In this document: positions 44,552 to 52,341 of the stretch, piece after piece
Position numbering within the stretch: the first letter of the stretch is position 1
How the letters are laid out: every line of letters begins with the position of its first letter
From: Nocardia cyriacigeorgica
GTDB taxonomy: Bacteria; Actinomycetota; Actinomycetes; Mycobacteriales; Mycobacteriaceae
Reading direction: 5' to 3'
Length of the DNA stretch: 64,000 nt
Assembly (NCBI RefSeq): GCF_005863245.1
Contig: NZ_VBUT01000013.1
Span: 124,001-188,000, forward strand
Notes under the pieces: generated by a model
Databases searched by the model: none
What the model saw: the letters and a program-made list of their open reading frames with translations, nothing else
What the model was told of the DNA's origin: nothing
Position numbers and translations under genes: made by a program

Positions 44552-44975
44552 CGGAGCCCCCGCGCACCCACGTGAACCGCGCTGTGGTGGGGTATCCGCC
44601 TGTGGTCTCGTCGAAGGGACGTTGTTCGGTGCTGATCGACTCGGTCAAGGTGCGCACGATATGCCAGCCGAAGCTGTGCTTCTCGCCCACCGATTCGGTG
44701 GCGGCCACCGACGCCACCGCCACGGTCATCCGGTTGTCGCCGTAGCTGAAATCGCAGGTGAGCTCCGAGCCGGGGACGGCGTCCAGGATCAGCGAGGTCG
44801 CGACCTCGTCGAGCGCGAGCCGGATATCGGTCACCTCGTCGAGGGCGAAGTCCGCGATCAAGGACACGGTCTCGGTCAGGGCGCGCAGCATCAGCAGCTG
44901 ATCGAGATCCGCGGGCACGCGCACACCCACCGTCGTCGTGGGGTCCGCGGTTATGCGGGAAACATGCTCTGTCAT
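44541..44975 (-). CDS. rsbW: Anti-sigma factor UsfX/RsbW (GHKL-fold)
   Basis: 144 residues from ATG 44975 (GTG 44984 is also possible). The ATP-binding fold shows IRLALDEVATSLILDAVPGS and KHSFGWHIVRTL, close to M. tuberculosis UsfX. The N-box asparagine of classical RsbW kinases is not evident, as in UsfX. It would bind SigF and be relieved by STAS antagonists; the STAS protein at 45841 is one candidate. Confidence 0.86.
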   Translation of the reverse strand: MTEHVSRITADPTTTVGVRVPADLDQLLMLRALTETVSLIADFALDEVTDIRLALDEVATSLILDAVPGSELTCDFSYGDNRMTVAVASVAATESVGEKHSFGWHIVRTLTESISTEQRPFDETTGGYPTTARFTWVRGGSDGG

Positions 44976-45017
44976 GCGCACCACCTTGTCCGCCCTGATC
45001 GGGTGTCATTTGCTCGC

Positions 45018-45042
45018 TTACCCGGCTTGATCGGCGCGAAAC
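45018..45042 (-). promoter_or_regulatory. SigF-type promoter of the rsbW-sigF operon
   Basis: On the minus strand: GTTTCG (45042-45037), 13 bp, GGGTAA (45023-45018), 43 bases before the ATG at 44975. This is the best match to the mycobacterial SigF consensus GTTT-N15-GGGTA and implies a positive loop. Confidence 0.72.
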
Positions 45043-45054
45043 GCGTGCTGCGGG

Positions 45055-45747
45055 CTAGCCGGGGATGCGCTGATGCACGGTGAGCAGCAGATGATCGAAC
45101 TCCGAGCGCAGCCGCGGCGGCGCATTGCGCAGCGTGGGCAGTTCGGCGATCAATTGCGCCGCCAGCGATCGCACCTTGACGTTGGTCTCCTGCGAACGCC
45201 AGGTCAGGACCCGGAAAGCCTGGTCGGCATTGATGCCGTACACCAGCATCAGCACCCCCTTGGCCTGTTCGATGACCGCGCGCGCGGACAGCAGTTCCGG
45301 CAGCGCGTCGTCCAGGGTCTCCTTGCGCTGTTCCTCGAGGGTTTCGGTGACGTCGATGTAGTAGCCGGCCGTGCCGATGACGCCGCCGTCGTCGTCGGTC
45401 ATGGTGTCGGCGACGACGATCACGTGATGGGTGCGGCCCTCGGCATCGATGATGCGGTGCTTGCTACAGAACGGTTCACCGTCGGTGAGCGCGTGGTCGA
45501 GCAGGTCGGCCACATAGTCGCGGTCGTCGGGATGTTTGTGGTCGAGCAGCAGCTCGGTCGTCGGGGTCACGGTGCCCGGCTGGTAGCCGTGCATGCGGGC
45601 GACCTCGTCGGACCATTCCCAGCGCTGCTCGTCGAACCAGAACCGGAAACCGCCGGCGTCCTCGACGCAGCTCGCCTCGGCGAGGTGTTCGAAGGCCTCG
45701 GTGTCATCGGTGTCGATTCCGCCGGCGGCCGATCCATTGTCCGTCAC
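45055..45747 (-). CDS. PAS-ANTAR response/antitermination protein
   Basis: 230 residues from GTG 45747. A GATAAT -10 ends six bases before it, with no ribosome site, so the mRNA is probably leaderless. A PAS domain (about 40-140: FRFWFDEQRWEWSDEVARMHGY ... GTAGYYIDVTET) is followed by a C-terminal ANTAR RNA-binding domain (about 160-215: RAVIEQAKGVLMLVYGINADQAFRVL). ANTAR proteins act on nascent RNA hairpins to prevent termination. The sensor input and target RNA are unknown. It lies beside the sigF pair, so it may link a signal to stress genes. Confidence 0.83.
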   Translation of the reverse strand: MTDNGSAAGGIDTDDTEAFEHLAEASCVEDAGGFRFWFDEQRWEWSDEVARMHGYQPGTVTPTTELLLDHKHPDDRDYVADLLDHALTDGEPFCSKHRIIDAEGRTHHVIVVADTMTDDDGGVIGTAGYYIDVTETLEEQRKETLDDALPELLSARAVIEQAKGVLMLVYGINADQAFRVLTWRSQETNVKVRSLAAQLIAELPTLRNAPPRLRSEFDHLLLTVHQRIPG

Positions 45748-45840
45748 CGTTCGATTATCGACCGTCGAGCCGGCATATGCCATGCATTCGGCGGACGAGG
45801 CCGCCACCGCCGGCTCGCGGTGGTGTGGGGATCGCACAGG

Positions 45841-46251
45841 TCAGCCGCCGAGCGCTGCCTGCATGGTGGGGTAATGACGGAACAGGGGGCGGACTCCGGT
45901 CACCTCGAGCACCCGCTCGACTTCCTTGCGACCGCACACCAGGCGCAGGTCCAGCCCGCGCGCGGCGGCGTCGGCCTTCGCGGACACCAGCAGCGCGGCC
46001 GATCGGATACTCATGAAGCCCGCGGCCCGTAGATCGAGCACGACGATGGACCGATCGGTGTGCATGCACCGGCACAGCAGGTCGTAGAAATCGTCGAAGA
46101 GTGCGGCATCGAGTTCGCCTTCCACCCGCGCGACCGCGCAGCCGCGGCGAACGCTGTCCTGCTGGGTCAACCGCCGGATATCGCGACCGTGCTGTGGCCT
46201 TGCCAGCCGGTGTAGTTGTTCGGCGTGTTGATGTTCGGTCACCAACGACAT
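45841..46251 (-). CDS. STAS-domain protein with altered phospho-acceptor site
   Basis: 136 residues from ATG 46251, with AGGAGGA upstream. The STAS fold shows VARVEGELDAALFDDFYDLL, IVVLDLRAAGFMSIRSAALLV and LRLVCGRKEVERVLEVTG. Where anti-anti-sigma factors have D-S-S-G, this has S-I-R-S, so the usual phospho-serine is missing. It might be a constitutive SigF antagonist or a sensor. A His/Arg-rich N-terminal 30 residues is unusual. No strong SigF promoter was found ahead of it. Confidence 0.75.
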   Translation of the reverse strand: MSLVTEHQHAEQLHRLARPQHGRDIRRLTQQDSVRRGCAVARVEGELDAALFDDFYDLLCRCMHTDRSIVVLDLRAAGFMSIRSAALLVSAKADAAARGLDLRLVCGRKEVERVLEVTGVRPLFRHYPTMQAALGG

Positions 46252-46454
46252 CGAATCCTCCTGTTGGACAGGGGCTTCCGATTCGTCTCCGTGCCCGCAC
46301 AAGCTGTGCGACGGAGCGAGGGGCCGAAATGGCGAACTCGACGGCGATGAGACAACCACCGCTACCGAACTACGTCATTCAGGCCATAAACCGGGGTCGG
46401 CTGGGGTCTCAACCTGGCCCCATTTTGGCACGCGAATCTGCCCCTGTCACCCGA
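46252..46454. other. Intergenic region between the STAS and katE genes
   Basis: About 200 bp. CGCACAAGCTGTGCG (about 46306-46320) is a short hairpin and may end katE transcripts. The minus-strand promoter of the STAS gene must lie here, but no clear element was found. Confidence 0.35.
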
Positions 46455-48587
46455 TCAGGCGGGAACTCGATCCGTGACGCGCTGCCAGATCCGATGCCCG
46501 GCCAGCGCCTCGGCGAAGGCGGCGACGAACCCGTCCGGGATGCTCGCACCCTCGGCCGCGGAAACCACCACACCGTCCACGGCGAAGTCGGTCTCCCCCG
46601 GATTCAGCTCACCGGGCAGGCCCGCGGCCTGCAATACCCGCGCGCCCGCGCCGACCGCACCGACCGGTTTCGCGTGCTTGAACGCCTCCAGCACGAAGTG
46701 CACCGCGGGCCCGGATTCAGCCAGCGTGCCCGCGGAGTCACCGCCACCGGCGACGATGACGCCGTCGTAGAGCACCGAGGCCATCGTCGCGAGGGCGCGA
46801 TCCACCACGACCGGATCGCCGGAGCCGTCGGCCCGCAAACGGCCACCGTGCGGTGCCAGCACCTCGGCCGTCGCGCCACGTTCGGCCAGCGCGGACCGGA
46901 CGGTGTCGATCCCGGTGGAGTCGGCGCCGTCGGCGGCCAGGATCGCGATCTTGCGGGTGGCGATGGTGTCGGGTGCGAGGTTCAGCTGCGACAGCGCGGG
47001 TGAGACCGGCACGTCCTCGACGCGTTCGCCGTCGGGTGTCGGCAGCCCGAGTTCCACCGCGACCCGGCTCGCCAGGCCCGGATCGATGCGGACCAGGTGG
47101 TCGAGCACCCTGGAGCGGATCTCCACCCGCCGGACCTTGCCGAGCTCGAAGCCGAAGGCCGCCACGATGTGCTCGGCCTCCGGTGGCGACATACTGCGCC
47201 AGAACATCCGCGGCTGCCGGTAGTACTCCTTGAAGCTCTCCGCCCGGATCCGCTGGGTGTGTCCGTCGACCCGGCGGGTGTAGTGCCGGAAGACGTCGGC
47301 ATCGGCCAGCGCCGGGCAGCCGCCGCCGATGGTGTTCTTGGTGTAGAACGCCTCGCCGCGCGGCACCGCGTGCTGGCCGTAGCCATCCTGCTGGTGGTTG
47401 CGCACATCGGCCAGCGGGCGGTTGACCGGCAATTGCGCGAAGTTCGGGCCGCCGAGCCGGATCAGCTGAGTGTCCAGGTACGAGAAGTTGCGCATCTGCA
47501 ACAGCGGGTCATTGGTGAAATCGATGCCTGGCACCAGATTGGCGGTGTGGAAGGCGACCTGCTCGGTTTCGGCGAAGAAGTTGTCGGGGTTGCGGTTGAG
47601 CACCATCTCCCCCACCGGCCGCACCGGGACCTGCTCCTCTGGGATGATCTTGGTCGAATCGAGCAGATCGAAGTCGAAATCGAACTCCTCGTCCTCGGGC
47701 ACCAACTGCACACCCAGTTCCCAGCTGGGGAAATCGCCCGCCTCGATGGCGTCCCACAGGTCGCGCCGGTTGAAGTCGGGGTCGCGGCCGGCGACCTGCT
47801 GGCATTCGTCCCACAGCAGCGAATGCACACCGAGGCGCGGCTTCCAATGGAACTTCACGAACGTGCCCTTGCCGTCCGCGTTCACGAACCGGAAGGTATG
47901 CACGCCGAAGCCCTGCATCATCCGGTAGCTGCGCGGCAGCGCCCGATCCGACATCAACCACATGATCGCGTGCAGCGTCTCGGGTTGTTCGGCGACGAAA
48001 TCCCACAGCGTGTCGTGTGCGGACTGCGCCTGCGGAATCTCGTTGTGCGGCTCGGGTTTCACCGCGTGCACGAAGTCGGGGAACTTGATGCCGTCCTGGA
48101 TGAAGAACACCGGGAAGTTGTTGCCGACCAGGTCGTAGTTGCCTTGCTCGGTATAGAACTTGGTGGCGAAACCACGCACGTCGCGCACTGTGTCGGCCGA
48201 GCCACGCGATCCGGCGACGGTGGAGAACCGCACGAACACCGGCGTGCGCACCTGAGGTTCGGTGAGGAATTTCGCCACCGTGTAGTCGGCGAGCCAGCTG
48301 TCGTAGGGCCGGAAGAAGCCGTAGGCGCCGGCGCCGCGGGCGTGCACCACCCGTTCGGGGATGCGTTCGTGATCGAAATGGGTGACCTTTTCCCTGGCGT
48401 GGAAATCGTCGAGCAGGGTGGGGCCACGCTCACCGGCCGACAGCGCGTCGTCGGTGTGGTCCACGCGCACGCCCTGCTGGGTGGTCAGGTAGCCGCGGTC
48501 ACGGTCCTGCCTGACGGGCTGCAACTGTTCGCTCTTGGCGTCCGGGACCGGTGAGGTCTCGGTCGGCTGTTCGGTGCGTTCGTTCAC
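46455..48587 (-). CDS. katE: Large-subunit monofunctional catalase KatE (HPII type)
   Basis: 710 residues from GTG 48587, preceded by AGGAGG. The distal haem histidine is H82 (VVHARGAGAYG), the distal asparagine is in YDLVGNNFPVFF (156/157), and the proximal tyrosine is in FSYLDTQL. The last 150 residues form the extra flavodoxin/class-I-amidotransferase-like domain typical of clade 2. It breaks down hydrogen peroxide in the cytosol. A nearby element (48632-48656) resembles a SigF promoter. Confidence 0.93.
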   Translation of the reverse strand: MNERTEQPTETSPVPDAKSEQLQPVRQDRDRGYLTTQQGVRVDHTDDALSAGERGPTLLDDFHAREKVTHFDHERIPERVVHARGAGAYGFFRPYDSWLADYTVAKFLTEPQVRTPVFVRFSTVAGSRGSADTVRDVRGFATKFYTEQGNYDLVGNNFPVFFIQDGIKFPDFVHAVKPEPHNEIPQAQSAHDTLWDFVAEQPETLHAIMWLMSDRALPRSYRMMQGFGVHTFRFVNADGKGTFVKFHWKPRLGVHSLLWDECQQVAGRDPDFNRRDLWDAIEAGDFPSWELGVQLVPEDEEFDFDFDLLDSTKIIPEEQVPVRPVGEMVLNRNPDNFFAETEQVAFHTANLVPGIDFTNDPLLQMRNFSYLDTQLIRLGGPNFAQLPVNRPLADVRNHQQDGYGQHAVPRGEAFYTKNTIGGGCPALADADVFRHYTRRVDGHTQRIRAESFKEYYRQPRMFWRSMSPPEAEHIVAAFGFELGKVRRVEIRSRVLDHLVRIDPGLASRVAVELGLPTPDGERVEDVPVSPALSQLNLAPDTIATRKIAILAADGADSTGIDTVRSALAERGATAEVLAPHGGRLRADGSGDPVVVDRALATMASVLYDGVIVAGGGDSAGTLAESGPAVHFVLEAFKHAKPVGAVGAGARVLQAAGLPGELNPGETDFAVDGVVVSAAEGASIPDGFVAAFAEALAGHRIWQRVTDRVPA

Positions 48588-48631
48588 GATCGTCCTCCTG
48601 GCTGGCCGGCCAAACCCTGTCGACGGGCGGC

Positions 48632-48656
48632 TTCCCCCGAGAACGCGCACTAAACC
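48632..48656 (-). promoter_or_regulatory. Possible SigF-type promoter of katE
   Basis: On the minus strand: GTTTAG (48655-48650), 12 bp, GGGGAA (48637-48632). The -35 fits, but the -10 differs from GGGTA at one base and the spacing is one base short of the other sites. Confidence 0.4.
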
Positions 48657-48753
48657 GGCGCACGCCATCCGGGAATCGGCATACACGCCAGCGGTTGCCG
48701 GGCACAGTGCCACGGCAACCGCTGTTCGTTACCACCGTTTCGGGACGGGTGGC

Positions 48754-48996
48754 TTATTCGCCTTGATGCGACCGCTGCCGCGCCTCGTCGAGATCGGCTT
48801 CACGACGCTGCTTTTCGGCTTCGGCCTCCTTCTTGGCGGCCTCGCGCTGAGAATCTGCCTTGTCCTGCTGCGCACGGCCCTCATCGCGCAGCTCGTCGTT
48901 TCCGAGTACCGCCCCGGCGGTCTCCTTGACCTTGCCCTTGACGCCTTCTACGACACCTTCGACGCCCTCGCGGGGACCGCTGTTGGACTCCGGCAC
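48754..48996 (-). CDS. CsbD-family general stress protein
   Basis: 80 residues from GTG 48996, with GGAGGTG upstream. EGVEGVVEGVKGKVKETAGAVLGNDELRDEGRAQQ is the CsbD helix-turn-helix-like signature. The rest is a highly charged helix (KKEAEAEKQRREADLDEARQR). CsbD genes are sigma-B/F controlled in many Gram-positives, and a SigF-type promoter stands ahead. The molecular role is unknown. Confidence 0.85.
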   Translation of the reverse strand: MPESNSGPREGVEGVVEGVKGKVKETAGAVLGNDELRDEGRAQQDKADSQREAAKKEAEAEKQRREADLDEARQRSHQGE

Positions 48997-49039
48997 GATA
49001 GTCACCTCCGTTGTTCGGTTCCTGCTGGACAGTCGCCGC

Positions 49040-49064
49040 ATACCCGGTAACGGCGGACTCAATC
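49040..49064 (-). promoter_or_regulatory. SigF-type promoter of the csbD gene
   Basis: On the minus strand: GATTGA (49064-49059), 13 bp, GGGTAT (49045-49040), 43 bases before the GTG at 48996. Confidence 0.7.
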
Positions 49065-49091
49065 CGGGCGTGGCCGCCACCACGGGGCGGT

Positions 49092-49116
49092 GTTTGTTCC
49101 GCCGGACGCCGGGTAG
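49092..49116 (+). promoter_or_regulatory. SigF-type promoter before the ferritin-like small protein
   Basis: GTTTGT (49092-49097), 13 bp, GGGTAG (49111-49116). It is back to back with the csbD promoter, with the -35 elements only 27 bp apart. Confidence 0.7.
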
Positions 49117-49194
49117 CGCCTCGATGACGGCGAAATCCGCCGTCGACGGTCATTCACCGACGACGATCAGTACCGCCCAGGAGGTGCGGACACC

Positions 49195-49425
49195 ATGGCC
49201 ATCGAACAGGAAACCGGACATGTCACCGGAACCAAGGACAAGGACTACAACCTCATCTGGTTCGCCGAGGCGTCGATGAGCAACGCGCTGCGGATGGAGG
49301 TCTACAGCCAGGACGCCGAACGCGCGGGCGACACCGAGCTGGCCGAATTCTTCCGCCGCGCCCAGGGCGAGAGCCGCAAGGGCGCCGAGCAGGCCAAGGC
49401 GCTGCTCGCCAAGCGTTTGAGTTGA
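49195..49425 (+). CDS. Small helical protein, possibly ferritin-like
   Basis: 76 residues from ATG 49195, with AGGAGG upstream. Two amphipathic helices (YNLIWFAEASMSNALRMEVYSQDAERAG and TELAEFFRRAQGESRKGAEQAKALL) carry Glu residues spaced as in half of a rubrerythrin-like bundle. No E-x-x-H is present, so metal binding is doubtful. It is under a SigF promoter and ends 5 bp before a Cys-rich protein gene. Confidence 0.6.
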   Translation: MAIEQETGHVTGTKDKDYNLIWFAEASMSNALRMEVYSQDAERAGDTELAEFFRRAQGESRKGAEQAKALLAKRLS

Positions 49426-49430
49426 TCACC

Positions 49431-49664
49431 ATGGCGATCTGCGATACCTGCGGCAACGACTACGACAAGAGTTTCACCGTCAGTCGCGACGGGCAGTCGT
49501 GGACGTTCGACAGTTTCGAATGCGCCGCGAGCAAGCTGGCCCCCGCCTGCGCGCATTGCGGGTGCCGGGTCCTCGGGCACGGCGTCGAGGCCGCCCAGCA
49601 GATCTACTGCTGTGCGCACTGCGCCCGCCGGGCCGGCCACGACGCGCTCGTCGATCACGCGTAG
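49431..49664 (+). CDS. Small Cys-rich zinc-ribbon-like protein
   Basis: 77 residues from ATG 49431, 5 bp after the previous stop. Cysteines fall in C-D-T-C, E-C, C-A-H-C-G-C and C-C-A-H-C, enough for two zinc sites. SFTVSRDGQSWTFDSFECA resembles proteins annotated as metallothionein-like or zinc-ribbon stress proteins. It is cotranscribed with the small helical protein under SigF and may buffer metal or thiols. Confidence 0.7.
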   Translation: MAICDTCGNDYDKSFTVSRDGQSWTFDSFECAASKLAPACAHCGCRVLGHGVEAAQQIYCCAHCARRAGHDALVDHA

Positions 49665-49677
49665 TACCGGTGGCCGA

Positions 49678-51144
49678 TCAACGTCGCGCGACGACGCGGA
49701 GGGTGTTCAACGACTGGTCGGCGGCATCGGGGACGTTCATCCCGGCCGCCACCCCGGAACGCAGATAGTCCACCACCGCGTCGTCGATCAGCTCGCCCGG
49801 TACCACCACCGGAATGCCCGGCGGGTACGGGGTGAGCTGCTCGGCGGCGATCCGGCCGGACGCCTCGGCGGCGGGCACCGATTCGAGCGGGCCGAAGAAC
49901 GCATCGCGCGGCAACATGACCGTGTCGAGCTGGATCTCCGACGGTGACGGCAACCGGATCGGCGGCGGCGCGTCGGCGGGATCGACCTGCTCGCGCCAGG
50001 CCCGAACACCGTCCACCAGCGCGTCGATGCTGGTGTCGTCATCGGCCATGGACAGTGTCGCCAGGATTCTGCGGTGGTCGCTGAGACCGAGATCGAGCAG
50101 GCGATGCTCGCGCAACCAGTCCGCGGCCTGATACCCCGTGGCGCCGGTGCCTTCGATATCCACCAGCACCTGCAATCGGTCCAGATCGTGTGAGGCCTGA
50201 TGGCCGAGCAGCACATCCTCGAGCACCTCGATACCGGGGATCCGATCCAGTTCCCGGCGCGCGCGGTCGGCGACTCGCAGTGCGGCGCCGAGCAATTCGC
50301 GCCCCTCCTGCACCATTTGCCTGCGCCAGCCGTCGAGCGCCGAATAGATCAGCACATTGGGGCTGGTGGTCATCAGCAAGTCCGCGCACGCACTCAGCAG
50401 CGAGCGGTCGATGAGGTCGCCCTGGACATGGAAGACCGAGCCCTGCTCGAAGCCCATGCCCATCTTGTGCACGCTCACCACGCAGACGTCGGCGCCCACA
50501 TCCATCGCCCAGGTGGGCAGGTCGGGATGGAACGGCAGATGCGCGCCCCACGCCTCGTCCACGATCAGCGGCTTGCCGCGTTCATGACACACCTCGACGA
50601 TGCCGGCCAGATCCGCGCAGGTGCCGTACGGGCTCGGGCTGACGACGAGCGCGCCCGCCGCGTCGGGATAGCGTTCCCAGGCCTCGCGCACCTGCTGCGG
50701 CGACGGCGGATGCGACATATGCCGTTCGGCGTCCCAGCGCGGCGTGATCCAGCGTGGTTGCACCCCGGAGAACACCAGCCCGGCCACGATCGACTTGTGG
50801 CTGTCCCTGGCGACCAGCAGCCCGCCGTCCTTGCCGCCGGCCACCGCCATCATCGCCGCCTTCACCGACAGCGAACTGCCGCAGGTGGAGAAGAAGGTGG
50901 TCTCGGCGCCGACCGCGTCGGCCATCAGCGCCTCGGCATCGGCCAGGTAGCCCCCGCGCATGAGCCGATCGTCGAGACCGGGCCCGGCGAGCACGTCGGA
51001 GCGGAAGGCATCGATGCCGATGATCTCGGCGACCCGCTTGTCGATGCCGCGGCCCTGCCGATGACCGGGAGGTGTGTACCCGTATCTGCCCGCGCGCCGG
51101 TACTCGGCCAGCGCATCGAGCAAAGGTGCTCGTGCATGGTCCAT
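49678..51144 (-). CDS. Orn/Lys/Arg decarboxylase family protein (fold-type I PLP)
   Basis: 488 residues from ATG 51144. The N-terminal PLP core has a Schiff-base lysine in VVSVHKMGMGFEQGS and the phosphate region TTFFSTCGSSLSVKAA; the C-terminal small domain follows from about 380. It lacks the N-terminal wing of the inducible E. coli enzymes and so resembles the short biosynthetic branch found in Gram-positives. It would decarboxylate arginine, lysine or ornithine; which one is unknown. It is convergent with the Cys-rich protein gene. Confidence 0.84.
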   Translation of the reverse strand: MDHARAPLLDALAEYRRAGRYGYTPPGHRQGRGIDKRVAEIIGIDAFRSDVLAGPGLDDRLMRGGYLADAEALMADAVGAETTFFSTCGSSLSVKAAMMAVAGGKDGGLLVARDSHKSIVAGLVFSGVQPRWITPRWDAERHMSHPPSPQQVREAWERYPDAAGALVVSPSPYGTCADLAGIVEVCHERGKPLIVDEAWGAHLPFHPDLPTWAMDVGADVCVVSVHKMGMGFEQGSVFHVQGDLIDRSLLSACADLLMTTSPNVLIYSALDGWRRQMVQEGRELLGAALRVADRARRELDRIPGIEVLEDVLLGHQASHDLDRLQVLVDIEGTGATGYQAADWLREHRLLDLGLSDHRRILATLSMADDDTSIDALVDGVRAWREQVDPADAPPPIRLPSPSEIQLDTVMLPRDAFFGPLESVPAAEASGRIAAEQLTPYPPGIPVVVPGELIDDAVVDYLRSGVAAGMNVPDAADQSLNTLRVVARR

Positions 51145-51216
51145 GCTGGTGGTCCTACCCGATCGGACCGGAAATATGTCGCCGCGGGCCGCGAGGGAGG
51201 CGAGTAGCCTACGAGA

Positions 51217-52326
51217 ATGGACGCGGCCTCATCGACAGTCGGCGTTGAAGAGGAATTTCTCCTGGCGGATCCGGACAGCGGCGCACCGGCGGCGAAAAAC
51301 GTCGAGGTGGCCCAGTCCGCGAAGGACATCGGAATCGATCTGCAACTGGAATTGACCCGCTGCCAAGTGGAGACGTGCACCGGTGTGCACACCGATACCG
51401 GCGAATTGCTCGCCGAATTACGGACGCTGCGCGGCGGGGTGGCCACCTGTGCCCGCGAACACGACACCCGGCTGCTCGCGGTCGCGATTCCGCCGACCGT
51501 CCCCGAGGAATTCCCGGTCACCGACACCCCGCGCTACCAGCGGATCGCCCAGAATTTCGGGATGCTCGCCCATGAACAAGGCCTGTGCGGCTGCCATATC
51601 CACGTCGGGATACCGGATCGGGAGACCGCCATCCAGGTCAGTAATTTCCTGCGGCCGTCGCTGCCGATTTTCCTGGCGCTCACCGCCAATTCCTCGATCT
51701 ATCGCGGCTCCGACACCGGCTATGCCAGTTGGCGCAGCGTGCTGTGGCGGCGCTGGCCCAGCGCGGGGCCGCCGCCGTATTTCGCCGACGCCGACGCCTA
51801 CGACGCGATGGTGGACATGATGCTGTCCAGCGGCAGCATTCTGGACAAGAAAATGGTCTATTGGGATATCCGGCCCTCGATTACCTTCCCCACCATCGAG
51901 ATCCGGGTCAGCGATGTGCCGGCGACGGTGACCGAGACGGCCATGCTCGCCACCCTGGTCCGGGCCGCGGTGATGACCGCGCGCGCCGATATCGATCGCG
52001 GCCGGCGCGCGCCGATGGTGTCGGCGGAAGTGCTGCGGACCGCCTACTGGAAGGCCGCCCGCTCCGGCCTCGACGGCGACGGCGTCGACCCACTCACCTG
52101 CCGGGTGGCGCCCATGCGGACGTTGCTCGGCGAGCTACTCGACCGGATCGACCCGGCACTGACGGCGCTCGACGCCGGCGACTTCGTTCGCGAGACCATC
52201 GCCGTGGTTATCGAGCGCGGCAATGGGGCACACCGCCAACGGGAGTCCTTCCGGGCGCGGGGCGAGGTCGATGATGTCCTCGCTGTTCTGCGGGACGCCA
52301 CGCTCGAAGGGTGCGTGTCGGCGTAG
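51217..52326 (+). CDS. YbdK-type carboxylate-amine ligase (GCS2 family)
   Basis: 369 residues from ATG 51217. The glutamate-cysteine-ligase fold is seen in VGVEEEFLLADP (metal-binding E-E-E), CQVETCTGVH, GCHIHVGIPD and FPTIEIRVSDVP. YbdK-type enzymes join a carboxylate to an amine with ATP; weak gamma-glutamylcysteine activity is known for E. coli YbdK. Actinobacteria of this group use mycothiol, so glutathione supply is unlikely. The substrate is open. It is divergent from the decarboxylase by 72 bp. Confidence 0.86.
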   Translation: MDAASSTVGVEEEFLLADPDSGAPAAKNVEVAQSAKDIGIDLQLELTRCQVETCTGVHTDTGELLAELRTLRGGVATCAREHDTRLLAVAIPPTVPEEFPVTDTPRYQRIAQNFGMLAHEQGLCGCHIHVGIPDRETAIQVSNFLRPSLPIFLALTANSSIYRGSDTGYASWRSVLWRRWPSAGPPPYFADADAYDAMVDMMLSSGSILDKKMVYWDIRPSITFPTIEIRVSDVPATVTETAMLATLVRAAVMTARADIDRGRRAPMVSAEVLRTAYWKAARSGLDGDGVDPLTCRVAPMRTLLGELLDRIDPALTALDAGDFVRETIAVVIERGNGAHRQRESFRARGEVDDVLAVLRDATLEGCVSA

Positions 52327-52341
52327 CTCGATGGCAATGCG

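Noticed and set aside
51144..51217. GGGTAG upstream of the decarboxylase as another SigF promoter
   Set aside because: The minus-strand GGGTAG is present, but 13 bp upstream the -35 reads ACATAT-like, not G(A/T)TT, so it does not fit.
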